64,000 bases of DNA from Actinomucor elegans. Lineage: Eukaryota > Mucoromycota > Mucoromycetes > Mucorales > Mucoraceae. Of the stretch, positions 23,971 to 35,326 are shown one piece after another (within the stretch, counting starts at the first letter, position 1; the number at the start of each line of letters is the position of its first letter). The DNA lies in NCBI GenBank assembly GCA_026027325.1, contig JAMSLZ010000008.1, positions 1,240,001-1,304,000 on the forward strand, in the 5' to 3' direction. Position numbers and translations under genes: made by a program. Below the pieces are notes generated by a model that saw only the letters and a list, made by a program, of their open reading frames with translations, ran no database searches and was not told where the DNA came from.

Positions 23971-24280
23971 TATCAATAGTTACGTTGTAAATGCTACGCA
24001 ATTCCTTTAAATCTAGGTTTAATTATCAGCAGACACCTCGTCCGACCTTTGTCAAACATGATATATGATACTTCTTTTTTTTTGGCTCCAAGTTCAGGAA
24101 AATTCGATGATTAAATACGTGGAAAAGATATACAAATTAATCAAAACATCAGCATTCGATGTAAGTAGTTCTGATCATTACTGACAATACTAATAGGCGT
24201 CTAACCAATATTCAAGGTCAGAGTCGGTCACATACTTTCTTGTCTAGGGCTCACAAGACGCGTTCGATTTGAACAATAAC

Positions 24281-25636
24281 ATGTTATCAGCTACAATACG
24301 CTGCTTTGGTCTTAATGCCAGCAAGCCAGTGAAGCAATTGAAAAAGGTAACCAAGATCTACCATTTATAAAACAGCATCTAAACCAATGGTCATTTCTAT
24401 AATAGCTTGCCCTGATTCCAAGAAATCAGCAGCGGCTTCTGTCATTTCCCATGCCTGTAACTATAGATGTAACAAAAAAAGTTAGCGTAACAATTTTTTT
24501 AACGTGTTTGATGGTCGCCAGAGATACTATACATCCACCACTGAGAAAACCGATTTTCGTCGTATTGGCACCGAGAAAGACGCGGGTGCCTTTCAGGACT
24601 TGCTACGTCGAGTCATGGAAATTGACGCCGAAATCACTAGTACACCCATTGTAGACTATAAACCCAATGTAAAACCCTTTATATCAAGCAAAATAATAAC
24701 ATGATATTTAACCCCTTTTTTTCATACGATTAGACGCAAAATTGTACGGCCTATTGTTTGGCTGATACATTTGATTTAAACCGTATGTCGTCTCAATTAT
24801 CCTCTACAAATGAGTTTGGCATTGCGTCAAGCTATGGGTCCATGCTACATATTTTGGATCATCATCAAGGTGGTGATATATATTTATTTAACAATGGTAC
24901 CTTGGTTTGTTGGGGGGTAGATCAACAAAGACAAGAATCCTTTTTAAATGAATATATCCGAAATCACCTCGAAGCGCAAGATTCTATTAGCAAAATATGT
25001 GAATCAACAGTGATGGCAGAATACACTATTGATGAGGATGAGTACGCTCAAATATATCTATATATATAATTGCACTTAATATGTACTAACAAAAATGATA
25101 GAATAACTGATATGAAAGGCAATATCATTATCTTGAACCCATACATTCCATCAATTAAATCATCACAAGTAGCATTCTCTTATGGTATTGGTCGCGCTGC
25201 TAAACTCAGTAGTATTGAACAGTCAATTACTGCGCTTTCAAATCAGTTGAATGATATGACGTTTTCATTGATGCATGACACTAAAGTGACGCTCAGTAGC
25301 CGCAGTAGTGTGCTATTTCAATTATTTTCTATTCAGCAAAGAATGTTTCAAGGCTCTTGTGATGGGCTGCTGGGCACCAATGACCTTCACTGGGAAAAGC
25401 AGGAACTAGAAGGTAAAACCTAACAAAACAGCTAAGCACCTTGACGTATATTGATTCTCTTTGTCTGTTTAGAGTATGTTAATAAAGTATCAAAACACTA
25501 TGATGTGTATACGAGAATTCAAATTTTGAACAAGAAATTGGGTAAGGAGCCTAATTTCGTTTAGTTACAATAAGACTTACAGCATTCAATGATAGAATAC
25601 CTTCATTTAAGCCTGAAGCATTTTTCGATAGAATAA
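24281..25636 (+). CDS. RMND1/DUF155-family mitochondrial protein, C-terminus short
   Basis: Homologue of the RMND1 / yeast Rmd1-Mrx10 family, inner-membrane proteins linked to mitochondrial translation. Exons 24281-24346, 24406-24456, 24522-24668, 24734-25041, 25102-25412, 25473-25541 and a last exon ending at 25636; about 337 residues. The start MLSATIRCFGLNASKPVKQ looks like a mitochondrial presequence. Family signatures: NCTAYCLADTFDLNRM, GDIYLFNNGTLVCWGV, AEYTIDEDE, VAFSYGIGRAAKLSSIEQSI, LSSRSSVLFQLFSIQQRM and LHWEKQELEEYV. The fifth intron-exon border uses a TACTAAC branch site. The usual C-terminal transmembrane segment is missing: the most homologous end reads LQHSMIEYLHLSLKHFSIE then stops, and needs an acceptor only 33 nt from the donor. 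A 43-nt intron gives a different tail ending at 25647. The gene may be truncated. Confidence 0.8.
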
Positions 25637-26065
25637 TAAATGCGTGATTAACATCTGATATTATGACCATTTAATCTTATATAATTGCATAGATTAAATA
25701 TTACAAGTACAAATATAAATCAGTCACGAAGCAAAAATAGATGTATTAGAACGATGACGGCCATAGTGATACATTAGAATTCTTTACACATAACTAACAC
25801 CTTGTGATCACTTAAGCAGCTTAGCTGCCTTCGTTAAACGTTATAAGGATGTGTTCAAAAATGTACTACACAAAAACCATTATTATACTATTGATAAAAT
25901 TGTACAAGCCAGTTTGATCATGGTTTGTAAGCGCTAAGAAAGGATGTTTTAGCAATAAGAAACATAACCAATAAAAGGTATAGACTATTTTTCAATTTTA
26001 TATTTCATCGATCGCAAGACTTTTTTTTCCTCTCTCTTTTCTCTAAACTTCACTTTAATATAACA
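25637..26065. promoter_or_regulatory. Promoter region of the Gly-rich protein gene
   Basis: Intergenic DNA; pyrimidine-rich run CTCTCTCTTTTCTC lies about 30 nt before the next start codon. Nothing else stands out. Confidence 0.4.
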
Positions 26066-27800
26066 ATGAAGTTTGTAATAAAGACATCCATTATACTAGC
26101 TTATTGTGCTTTAAGTAAGCTACCATATCCTTAGGAATTACACATATATATACTAATATATTTATTTACTTTTTGTGTTATAGCTGTCCTTGCTAAAGGC
26201 GGTGGAGGTGGTCGAGGCGGCGGCGGCGGCGGTGGCAGCAGAGGAGGCGGAGGAGGAGGCGTAGGAGGAGGCAGCCGAGGAGGAGGAGGAGGAGGAGGAA
26301 GTTCCTCAGGTTCAACTGGAGCTAGAGGCCCCGCAGGTAAATTAAACTTGTAATACTACTAGAATTGTATCTTAATTATTTGATAGGAACCGGTAAAACA
26401 CCTAATAGTGTATCTTCTAAGGGAGGAACTGGTGGATTTGGCGGTGCTCCACCTGCATACTATTCAAACACTAGATGTATGTATATCACTCGAAGTAGTT
26501 TGATACAAAGACTAATGCATTTTTTTATGCAGCATCTTATACAAGCTATGCACCAGCATACTCTGGAGGTTATTCACCTTCATCTAGACATGGATATATG
26601 GGATTTTATAACCCGGCACTACTTTATTTTGCAATTATGCCACCTTTCATGTTTTATGGATATCATTCAGCATATCATCGTTACAACCAGAATAATGGCT
26701 ACTACTATGCACCTTTACTTAGTGAACAAGGCAGCAATACCCAAAACGTCATGATCAATGGAACTGTCAATTCGGGGAAGGACGACAATTATCGTTTCAC
26801 CTTTAATATTAAAACCAATGACCAATATCCTTATGCTGATCATGCTTTCTTTGCTTCGTCAGACCCTAACGTTCGTGATGCTGATTTCGTTTACCGTTTG
26901 CAGTTCTCTCAATTGGTCGAATTCGATGACGCTAACCAGAACGGATTCTATGACGCTAATGAACAGATATACTCTGTCACATCCCTTCAAAACTTGCAAT
27001 GGACTTCATTCCAAGTTTCCAACATCACAGTTCCCAATAACGCTACTCAGTTCTACTTGCAAACAGCCACATTTGCTAATGTCACTTACAATAATACAGT
27101 TAACAATCCTAGTTTCGGTGTTCGTCTTACTTACAGAACGAGTAATTTACAATTGAACAATACGGCACCTATTGTAATGCAACCCAACTCTTTGCAATAT
27201 GATTTCGCTGTGGAGAGGTTCCCTTCTACTATTGCCAACAGCCGTCCCAATGCTCGCCTTGCCGTTGCTCAATTACTATCGACCAAACCGGATGAACCTG
27301 TTAATTTTGACGTCAATATGACTACGCCCGTTAACGTGGCTAATCAAATTAAGACGAACCAAACCTATGGTTTATCGATTGGCGATTATACTGAGGGACG
27401 TACAGAATACCAAAATACCGTAAATATTTCCGATGCCTCCGCTGGCGTACTTACTGCTTGGGGTGTACGCGTTGATCCACAATCCTTGGCAGCTGCTCCT
27501 GCTTATAATACTAATGATTGGATTTGGGGATCTGAAGCTAATCCCTCTACTAGAGTCAACAAACTACTTCTTATTACTATTCCTGGCTACAAGAACGCAA
27601 CATCTAACACTACAACGATCAATGCTAGCTATTCTGGTTTCGGCTTTTTAGATGCAGATGTCATGAACGCTTTAGCAAATGCCGGAGGCACTCCTTCTTA
27701 CAACCCCAGCCCTACTTCTTTTGGTAACATCGTTATTTCAGCTAAATTAAGGAATATCTCTCTGGCCTCTTTGATTGCACTTTATTTCGTTGCTTTCTAA
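26066..27800 (+). CDS. Gly-rich secreted cell-surface protein
   Basis: Extracellular protein of unknown role. Exons 26066-26114, 26184-26336, 26387-26476, 26533-27800 give 519 residues. A signal peptide (MKFVIKTSIILAYCAL..VLA) is followed by a Gly/Arg/Ser low-complexity block of about 50 residues, then a Ser/Tyr/Gly stretch with a hydrophobic patch (ALLYFAIMPPFMFYG). The large C-terminal region is a folded-looking domain rich in Asn/Thr with many N-glycosylation sequons. It carries a DANQNGFYDANE loop that looks like a calcium-binding EF or dockerin-type loop. The protein ends in a hydrophobic tail (LASLIALYFVAF), which fits a GPI-anchor signal. I do not recognise the domain family. Confidence 0.85.
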
Positions 27801-29579
27801 GAAATAGATTATGTATTTTTATAAAAAAAAAACACCTTTCATCTGGTATCCCTATTTCTATCATCCTTCTCTATCCTTTCTACTATTTAACACCACTTAA
27901 TAAATTTGTATAATTATTTACTTGTAGCTTATATATACTAAAGAGTTCTTGCTTTTAAGTCAAAGCTCCATGATGCTACAAAACACTTATATTTTACAAT
28001 CGCAGACTTTGAAGAATGATTTACTTTACCCTGGAAGCCATTCTTAAATGACAAACAGTCGTAAATGTTGATATAGGTGAGCTCGGTAGGCTATTAATCC
28101 TTGACAATAAATCAAGCCAGAAGTATGTATCGCGAAATTTTTTTGATTACTAATGGACATTAAATACAGAGAAACCTTTCACTTTTTGAAATTCAATTAC
28201 GGTTTCATTTGATGAAACAAATTATTCTGGACATGGACTGATCATCAAATATGATTTTGAATCAAGATTGGAGAGAATTAGAAGATTGCTAAACCAATCA
28301 TGCTTATGAGAGTCATGTGTAAACTTCCCATTATCATGAATAGAGCAATACATTCGCTGCAATCTGGAGCAATAAATGCTCTGGTTAGTACAGTAGTTTA
28401 TCCTAAACATGGGCTATTCCACCCAAGATCTAAAAGGTATTGGAGACATCTCAGAAATGTAGTGAATCTCAGAAAAATTTCTAATGAGAGGTTACTACCT
28501 TAGAGTTAAAATTTCAAACTTCATTTTTTTTTTTTGGAGTATGCCTACATTATCTTAGAAGTATGATATATAACTGATTACACTTATTAGGATCAAAAAC
28601 ATTCGTATGTACATTGTACAGCATGTACATTTGCCATTTAAATTATCATGGCCAACCAGAATCAGGAACTTTTCATTTTTGTTGAATGTAAAAGTTCAAC
28701 TAATTAGCTATGAATGCTTCCTACCAATATATTAATATATATATAATGGTTGTATAAACATAGTAACATGTTACTTTTATTCTAAAAGTAAAGCTATCGA
28801 TTATTACAAATTTACAAGCCTACATGATCTAATAATAAGAATACGATCTATTCTTGCAGGCGTGCACAACTCAAATTCTATAGAGCATGTTACACCGTAG
28901 CCGCCACAGTGCAATATAGAAAAGTTTTTCTATTCTGAACTATAAGCCCTTCTTCTCATTATACAGTTGAGGCGTCTGATTCTAGTATTCAATTCAGAAG
29001 GTTTTCTTCTGAGTAGTTAATACGGTAATTCCTTGTTTATGAGCGAGCCAAATTATTATATAAATTAGGCTTTATAGACGATTGCCATGTTTAGACAAAT
29101 AGGCACTTTAAAATACTTTAAGCCTTAAAAGTAGATTCCAAGTTTGATTCAAGCTAACATCAGGTTTTGTAGCTAAAATAAAGCTAGCGCTTGCTCATCA
29201 AGTAAGCAGGGCTATTTCCATGTGCTCAATAACTGTATTTAAATCTCCATGCGCCTTCTCGAGTAACATTTCACAAAAAGAGGTCTTATTTATCCGATTC
29301 TATTCAGATTTACAATAGAATAAAAGAGATTTACACTGCAAAAGCTAGATCGAATCACTACTCAACTTAGTCACAGTGAGCAAGCGCTGCTACAAAGTAG
29401 AGAAAATGCGCTAACATAAAACAATTCACGCGCAGTAGGATCAAACAATAGTCTAATTGGCTACCTATATTAAGATATCGGGGCGCAAATGCTACTCATG
29501 ATGCACCCACAGAAGATACAAAATCTGTTTAAAATTCAAAATACTCGCTCTTTTTTTCTTTTCTTTAAAACAATAACCA
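27801..29579. other. AT-rich spacer
   Basis: No supported gene. Contains a TA-rich stretch near 28725-28745. A short plus-strand frame at 28300-28503 has basic, protein-like composition but no recognised motif. The last ~60 nt (TTTTTTTCTTTTC) precede the next gene's start. Confidence 0.55.
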
Positions 29580-31369
29580 ATGTTTCCTCAAGGATTATTT
29601 TATATTCTATCACGTAAACACGGATTTGCGCTCGATGTATATGACGGCCAAACAAAGGTACGTTTCGATTATTATTATTTTTTTATTGTCGAAATGCCAA
29701 GAATTGACTTTAGGAATCGGTTATTCTTAGGAAGATGCCAACTTAATTGTATGGCCCCAAAAGTTCCAAGATAGCGATAACCAGTAAGTAATCAATTGAT
29801 ACTTTGCTCTCGGGATATTCATTGCCTATATTTTCATAGGTTATGGTCATTTGATAATGGACGCTTAACCAACAAAAAGTCTGGACTTGGTAAGTCATTT
29901 TAAACGCGCATAAGTCACTACTGGTTCTGACGAGAATGAATTAATTATAGTCATGGATATTAGTTCAAGTAAAGTATACATCATCTAGATGAATTATCAA
30001 AGCATTAACATATATAGGCGCTTTTAAAAAGGATAAAACGATTGTACAAAAGAAACGTAAACTTAACAAACAATCACAAGAGGTGAGTAGGTTTTCAAAC
30101 TATTTACGAAGCGTGTTCTAAAAAAATATATATAGTGGATTTATGATCAAGGATTTATCTGTTCAAAAGAGTATCCTAGTCTCGTACTTGATATTAGAGT
30201 AAGTTTAATAACCGATTAGGAGTATTGGTGTGTACTAAGTTAAACTATAGGGCGATAGTCCTAAAGGCGGTGCACAAGTATTATTATACAAGCGTAAAGA
30301 TACAGACAATTTGAATCAGCTCTGGCAATTTGAACCTTATCAACAATTCGAAAGTGCTTTGAATTTGGCAACTACTAGTGTGCCGTTACATAAAAAGGAA
30401 GGGTTTGGCCAACCTAGACCTGGATATGCTGCTGAACCTGGCTTTCCTCCCGAGTTGAAGCAAGTACCAGAAAACAATAAAATCGCAGGTGTTGGAAATA
30501 ACGTATCGCCTTCTACTACCACAACTGGCCCAGGCAATTCTCGTATTGATCCAGTCTTAGCTCAGTATGGATCATTCTATGGTGGATCTAGCACCGCGCC
30601 TCCTCCTGCTCAACCAGGTCAAGCACCAGCGTCTAATCAATATCCTCCTCCTGCAGGATCTTCTGCTTCAAGTCTATATCCTCCTCCTCCTCCTGCTCCC
30701 AACAACGATTACCTTCAATCGAACCAAGCGCCTTCTCCATCAGCTTTTCCTGCACCAATTCCCGCCAGTTCGGCTTATCCTCCTCCTCCAGCTACCAATA
30801 GCTCTGGGTATCCACCATCTTCACCTAGTGGATACCCTCAACAACAACAACAGCAACAACAACAATCTTATCCTGCTTATCCACCACCCTCTTCTCCACC
30901 CACAGGCTATCATCAGCCACCTTCTCCATCCATGTACCAGCAGCAAGCGCCACCTCCTACTTCTAGTGGCGGATATCCTCCAGCCCCATCTAGTTATCCA
31001 AGCCAGTCTCAGTCAGGCTATCCACCTACTTCTTCGCCTACTATGAGCTCAGGAAATTACAATAACTTTGGGTATCCTCCTGCGTCCAACCAACATCAAT
31101 CATGCACCTCTCCTCCTTCTGGTTATCCTCCATCCAACTATCCACCCCATAACAATGCTAGTGGATACCCAGCCTCGCCTTCTAATTATCCTCCCCCCGG
31201 CGGTAATAGCTTCTACAACCAACAGCAGCAACCTGGTATGCCTACTGGATATAATAACGATGGCAATAACAATAGTTATGGTTATCCTCCCGCTGGTCCA
31301 CCACCTTTACCTGGAAACAGACCTGGTCAACAGCAAGATCAATATGGCTATCCAGCCTACCCTCAATAA
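29580..31369 (+). CDS. Ricin-type beta-trefoil protein with Tyr-Pro-rich tail
   Basis: Seven exons (29580-29657, 29731-29783, 29840-29889, 29951-29968, 30018-30082, 30136-30198, 30251-31369) give 481 residues; one exon is only 18 nt. The N-terminal ~150 residues form a beta-trefoil: FYILSRKHGFALDVYDG, EDANLIVWPQKF, DNQLWSFDNGRLTNKKSG, then YPSLVLDIRGDSPKGG and LNQLWQFEPYQ. The QLW-F motifs and LDxxxxxxKxG pattern are typical. The rest is disordered, rich in Pro, Ser, Gln and Tyr, with many SGYPP/SSYPP repeats, ending YGYPAYPQ. There is no signal peptide, so it is probably cytosolic. The tail resembles the PYP-rich tails of phase-separating or membrane-associated proteins. The binding partner is unknown. 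Confidence 0.88.
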
Positions 31370-32447
31370 AATACATGTTCCATATTATTATATCACCATT
31401 TACTACTATATAAATATAATATATATAATATAATAATGCCTTTTCTTACTTTTGCATCCATTGTACGTTGAGCTCTCATGCCGAATCAAATTGAGATTAT
31501 GGGCATTGAATCATTAAAACCTATTGTCTTGATCTACATCTTTCCTATTATATATTTCATAGTTGTAGTTATCTGGCTTATTCATCTTGAAATAAATTGA
31601 CAGGCTTTCAATTTACTGATATTTTTTTCCTCATATAAAACACGGTTCAAATCAAGACAGGTAACATGGCGCACAGAACTTATAGCAGTGTCTAAAGGAT
31701 GCTAGTTTGACCAGTAATAAGTTTAGACAAGCAAAGCTAATTTGTATATAAGGAATATTCAAGTCGAAAGTATTTTATGCAGCTCTGCACTTTTTGTCTT
31801 GAATTTCAGAATCATCGTGTTAAAGGGAAATGCAGGCCCTACATTCTTCTTAAATCCTACGAGATTCACTGATTGAGTGATAGTGGGCCCAGCACAACTT
31901 GAAAATGGACAAGACACTTGCATAACGCGTGAATTCTCGCATGATCTTGATGCAATGTCATTTAATTAGCACTTCATGTTCAGAAAGAAATACTATTGCA
32001 TCTATTAAAATCTTAATCGGACTTCAACACAATGTCAATCTTGGACAAACATGCTATGCTCTATTTTCATTAACCAAACCGTTACTATCGCGCTATTAAA
32101 TATTCTTGGTTTACTGATATTTGGCAAACTGACTGTAGTATCATATTTTGTATCCATGTATATGAAGCAAACACAATTTAGATTCAATAGGTCTACAACT
32201 TGATATCTAAAAATCAGTCAACTTTTATCTGGAAGTACTAGACTGCCTATCATATTCATAGAGGGATACCCTTCTGGTAGATACTTGTGCCGCTGGAAGA
32301 AACATTACTGGATTTAAGGTTGATGTTTTGCCCTGAATGGACTGTGACGCTCTTTCCGTACGCTTTTTTTTAAAAAAATCATGGTTAATTTCAACCCGGC
32401 CTCGGCCTTTTGTTCTTTTTATTTTTTTAAAGGCACTTACTACCAAC
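31370..32447. other. Intergenic spacer and COQ2 promoter
   Basis: No further gene. A minus-strand frame (32225-32530) overlaps the COQ2 start region and has no support. Confidence 0.55.
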
Positions 32448-33688
32448 ATGTCACCCCATGTCACACTGATTTCGTTACTGAAACGCGCACCTTGCCGAGT
32501 CAATATCACCCAAATTCGCTCTTTTACCAAAATTCACCACCATGTTAAAGCCCACAATCTTTTAAGCGCGACAAGACCGCATATTCGCAACACACCACGT
32601 CTTATTCCAAGCGTTGTATTCCAAAAACATCAACAACAGTGGACTTCAACCACTTCAACTGCGCCTCAGAACAAAACTGAAGAACGCATCGTGTATAACA
32701 GCTGGCTCGATCATTTACCAGCAAAGATAGCACCCTATGCTTATCTCACTCGTATCGATAAACCCATTGGCACATGGCTTTTATTCTGGCCTTGCGGTAA
32801 AGTAGTTGAAAGATGAATTTGTTGGAGGGCTATGTCATTGAAATATCCTTTTTATTGTTATTATTATATATAGCCTGGAGTATTTCTATGGCGGGTTATA
32901 GTACAGGTGCCTCTGTGATGGAAACTGCATCCATGATAGCATTGTTTGGTACAGGCGCTTTAATCATGCGTGGTGCTGGTTGTACGATCAACGATCTCTG
33001 GGACCGTGATATTGATGACAAGGTAGAGCGTACCAAGATCCGTCCTATTGCTGCTGGCGCCATTACACCAAAACAAGCTATCGGTTTCTTGGGACTCCAA
33101 TTGACTGCTGGCCTCGGTATTCTCGCACAACTCAATACATACAGTATTTTGCTGGGTGCTAGCTCTTTGGCTCTTGTGGTAACTTACCCTCTGATGAAGC
33201 GTGTTACATATTGGCCACAGGTTGTGTTGGGTTTGGCATTCAATTGGGGTGCTCTGTTAGGTTGGTCTGCAATGACTGGATCATTGGATCTGTCAGTAGC
33301 TGGCCCATTGTATTTGGGTGGCGTGTGCTGGACCTTGGTGTATGATACCATCTATGCCCATCAGGATAAGAAGGATGATGTGAAAGTGGGTGTCAAATCG
33401 ACAGCATTGAGATTTGGTGAAAATACACATCGGTGGTTGGGTGCTTTCTCATGTGGGTTCGTAGGTTTGACGGCTTTAGCAGGCCTTAACAATGGCCAGA
33501 CAGGTTTGTTTTCACTGATCAGTGTCTCTGGTACGGCACTACATTTGGCTTGGCAGTTAAGAAATGTCGATTATAACAATCCTGCTGATTGTTGGGCCAA
33601 GTTTAAAAGTAATACATGGACTGGTGCTATCCTATGGTCTGGTATTGTAGCTGATACTGCTATGGCCTCAATGAATGTAGCCGCTTAA
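32448..33688 (+). CDS. COQ2: 4-hydroxybenzoate polyprenyltransferase, mitochondrial
   Basis: Attaches the polyprenyl chain to 4-hydroxybenzoate in ubiquinone synthesis, in the mitochondrial inner membrane. Two exons, 32448-32796 and 32874-33688, give 387 residues. The N-terminus is rich in Arg, Ser and hydrophobic residues as in a mitochondrial targeting peptide. An upstream in-frame ATG at 32337 exists but adds an atypical leader, so I use 32448. UbiA-family motifs: [19 protein letters not shown], the first Asp motif [16 protein letters not shown] and the second [17 protein letters not shown]. Several hydrophobic helices lie between and after. The intron splits the sequence between WPC and AWSI, with a 77-nt length. 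Confidence 0.96.
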
Positions 33689-35326
33689 TATTATAATAGA
33701 TAGAGTACTGTAGTATAATGTAATAATATGTATTCATAAAACCATTCTGAAGAGTTTAACTCAATGTATTGGCTCAAATTGGTATAATCATACTAGATGT
33801 TTTCCTAACTATTGAGATACTTGCCGTTTAACTACACGGAAATAAAGGTAGCTACCTGGCTAGTAAAGCTTATATATTAATATATGTGGGAAGTACTTTT
33901 AATACAATAAAGGTATGGTTATTGAGTCGATAGCTTGCCGTACGTAGTGGCCCATCCTGAAAATAGATTATTATTCCAATATAGCATTTGACCTAGATTA
34001 ACAAAAGTTCAATTTTCAGTAAGCGAAAAAATACAAAAAAAAAAATGCAATTATATACTTGAGATGCGCAAATCATAGTTAAATTATATGATATACATTT
34101 GAAATGCCTTTCATATTATCAAAAAAGTACACAGAGACAAATCATTCTACTACTACTCCTATGCTGATCTTCAAGCTTGCTATGGTTTGGCGGTGGTTTA
34201 AAAATGTTGCACCACCACTATTATTGAAGAAGCTCGGACCTTTTTTAATTTGAGTTTAGTCCAATTTTTCATAACACAAGTTAAAACACATAAAGTCCAT
34301 TAAAAACGTTCTAACAGGATTAAACTACGCAACCAATAAAATGAGATTTTATTATATGTATACTTGAACATATAAAGTTTCCTTGATTGAAAATTCATCT
34401 TTAGATCTTTCGACAGATCTCGGCTCAAAATCGCATTTCAGTAATAATGTGTCCAGTATGAAATTCTCCATTTTGCTATTATTGAAGCGTAATAACAATA
34501 TATGATTTTATTAATGATCAGTAATAAATTATACGAATTCTATATAACAATGTCTAATCATCTATAGATCTTTCTACTGATCTTAGTTTAAAGTTACATC
34601 AGTCGAATAATTCATGCTTACCACAAGCAGCTACACCTGTATGATTTTTTTTCTTTACTAAAGTACTATAAATACATTCTTTTGTTGATGATAGTAATAA
34701 ACTACATGTGTTTTATATGGCAATGCTTAATCACTTATAGAACTCTCAGCTGACTTTGGTTCAAAACGCCAGCTGTTGAATAATCCATGCTCAGAATGAA
34801 CAGCTATATCTGTCGGAACTTTTATTTCAATAGGGTTCGTTGATTAAAATAGGGTGTAACTAGTCTAGTAAACTATTACGCGCATGCCCATATCACATTA
34901 TATATCCTTCTTAGATGTTTTGGGTCATGGTTACTCAAATTCTCCCGCCTACACTAGTACACCCTTTGTGCTTGACAATAAAAATCATTTGGCATCCGAA
35001 CAGTATGTATTGGAATAAAATGGCATGACCTATTTCATTCCAGATCTAATCGATACTTTGATTGTATTGTGAACCAATTATTTCTCGCTTTCAATAAATA
35101 GTAATTTATCATGTATATAGTTGTATGATCAGATTAGAAAAGTTATGTGTGAGATAGATAGTTGATAGATAAATGTAGAAATGCAGGTTGATTTATAATA
35201 AAGGGAAAAGTCAAGACTAGGTATAATGCTTTTGTAGTATATATCTATATATGTTCAAAGGGATTAAATGACAGTGCAGGTCTTAGAAAGGGTGTATATA
35301 CATATAAAAAAAAGGGGGGGAGGGAT
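33689..35326. other. AT-rich spacer with a three-unit repeat run
   Basis: Holds three tandem units of the ~170-nt repeat (34285-34835) and the 3' region of the phosphatase gene, which begins beyond a G-run at about 35313-35320. No gene seen. Confidence 0.6.
34285..34835 (+). repeat. ~170-nt repeat, three tandem units
   Basis: AGATCTTTC-ACAGATCTCGG, AGATCTTTC-ACTGATCTTAG and AGAACTCTCAGCTGACTTTGG begin at about 34404, 34566 and 34739. Equivalent TCATGCTYAGAATGA-type blocks follow at 34452, about 34616 and 34790. Spacing is 162-174 nt. Each unit also carries a weaker AATAATAAACTA...TATATAACAATG..TAATCA..CTA stretch. Confidence 0.65.

Larger units (their letters stand above)
20896..24280. other. 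AT-rich spacer with repeats
   Basis: No supported gene. It contains a copy of dispersed repeat B (21405-21520), a 30-nt poly(T) run (23103-23132), and copies of the ~170-nt repeat (23291-23345 reverse; 23703-23970 forward, two units). An 8-bp hairpin arm pair GATTCGGA/TCCGAATC lies near 21369-21391. The overlapping frames at 22550-22848 are low-complexity. Confidence 0.6.

Noticed and set aside
26758..27651. Second-frame ORFs in the Gly-rich protein gene
   Set aside because: They overlap the long real frame and translate as hydrophobic noise.
30567..31433. Leu-rich open frames over the Tyr-Pro tail
   Set aside because: Other frames of the proline-rich repeat; no start context or homologous motif.
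32390..32425. CTCGGCCTTTTG resembling the U2 snRNA start
   Set aside because: Only about a dozen bases match and the expected following sequence is absent; it is in the COQ2 leader.
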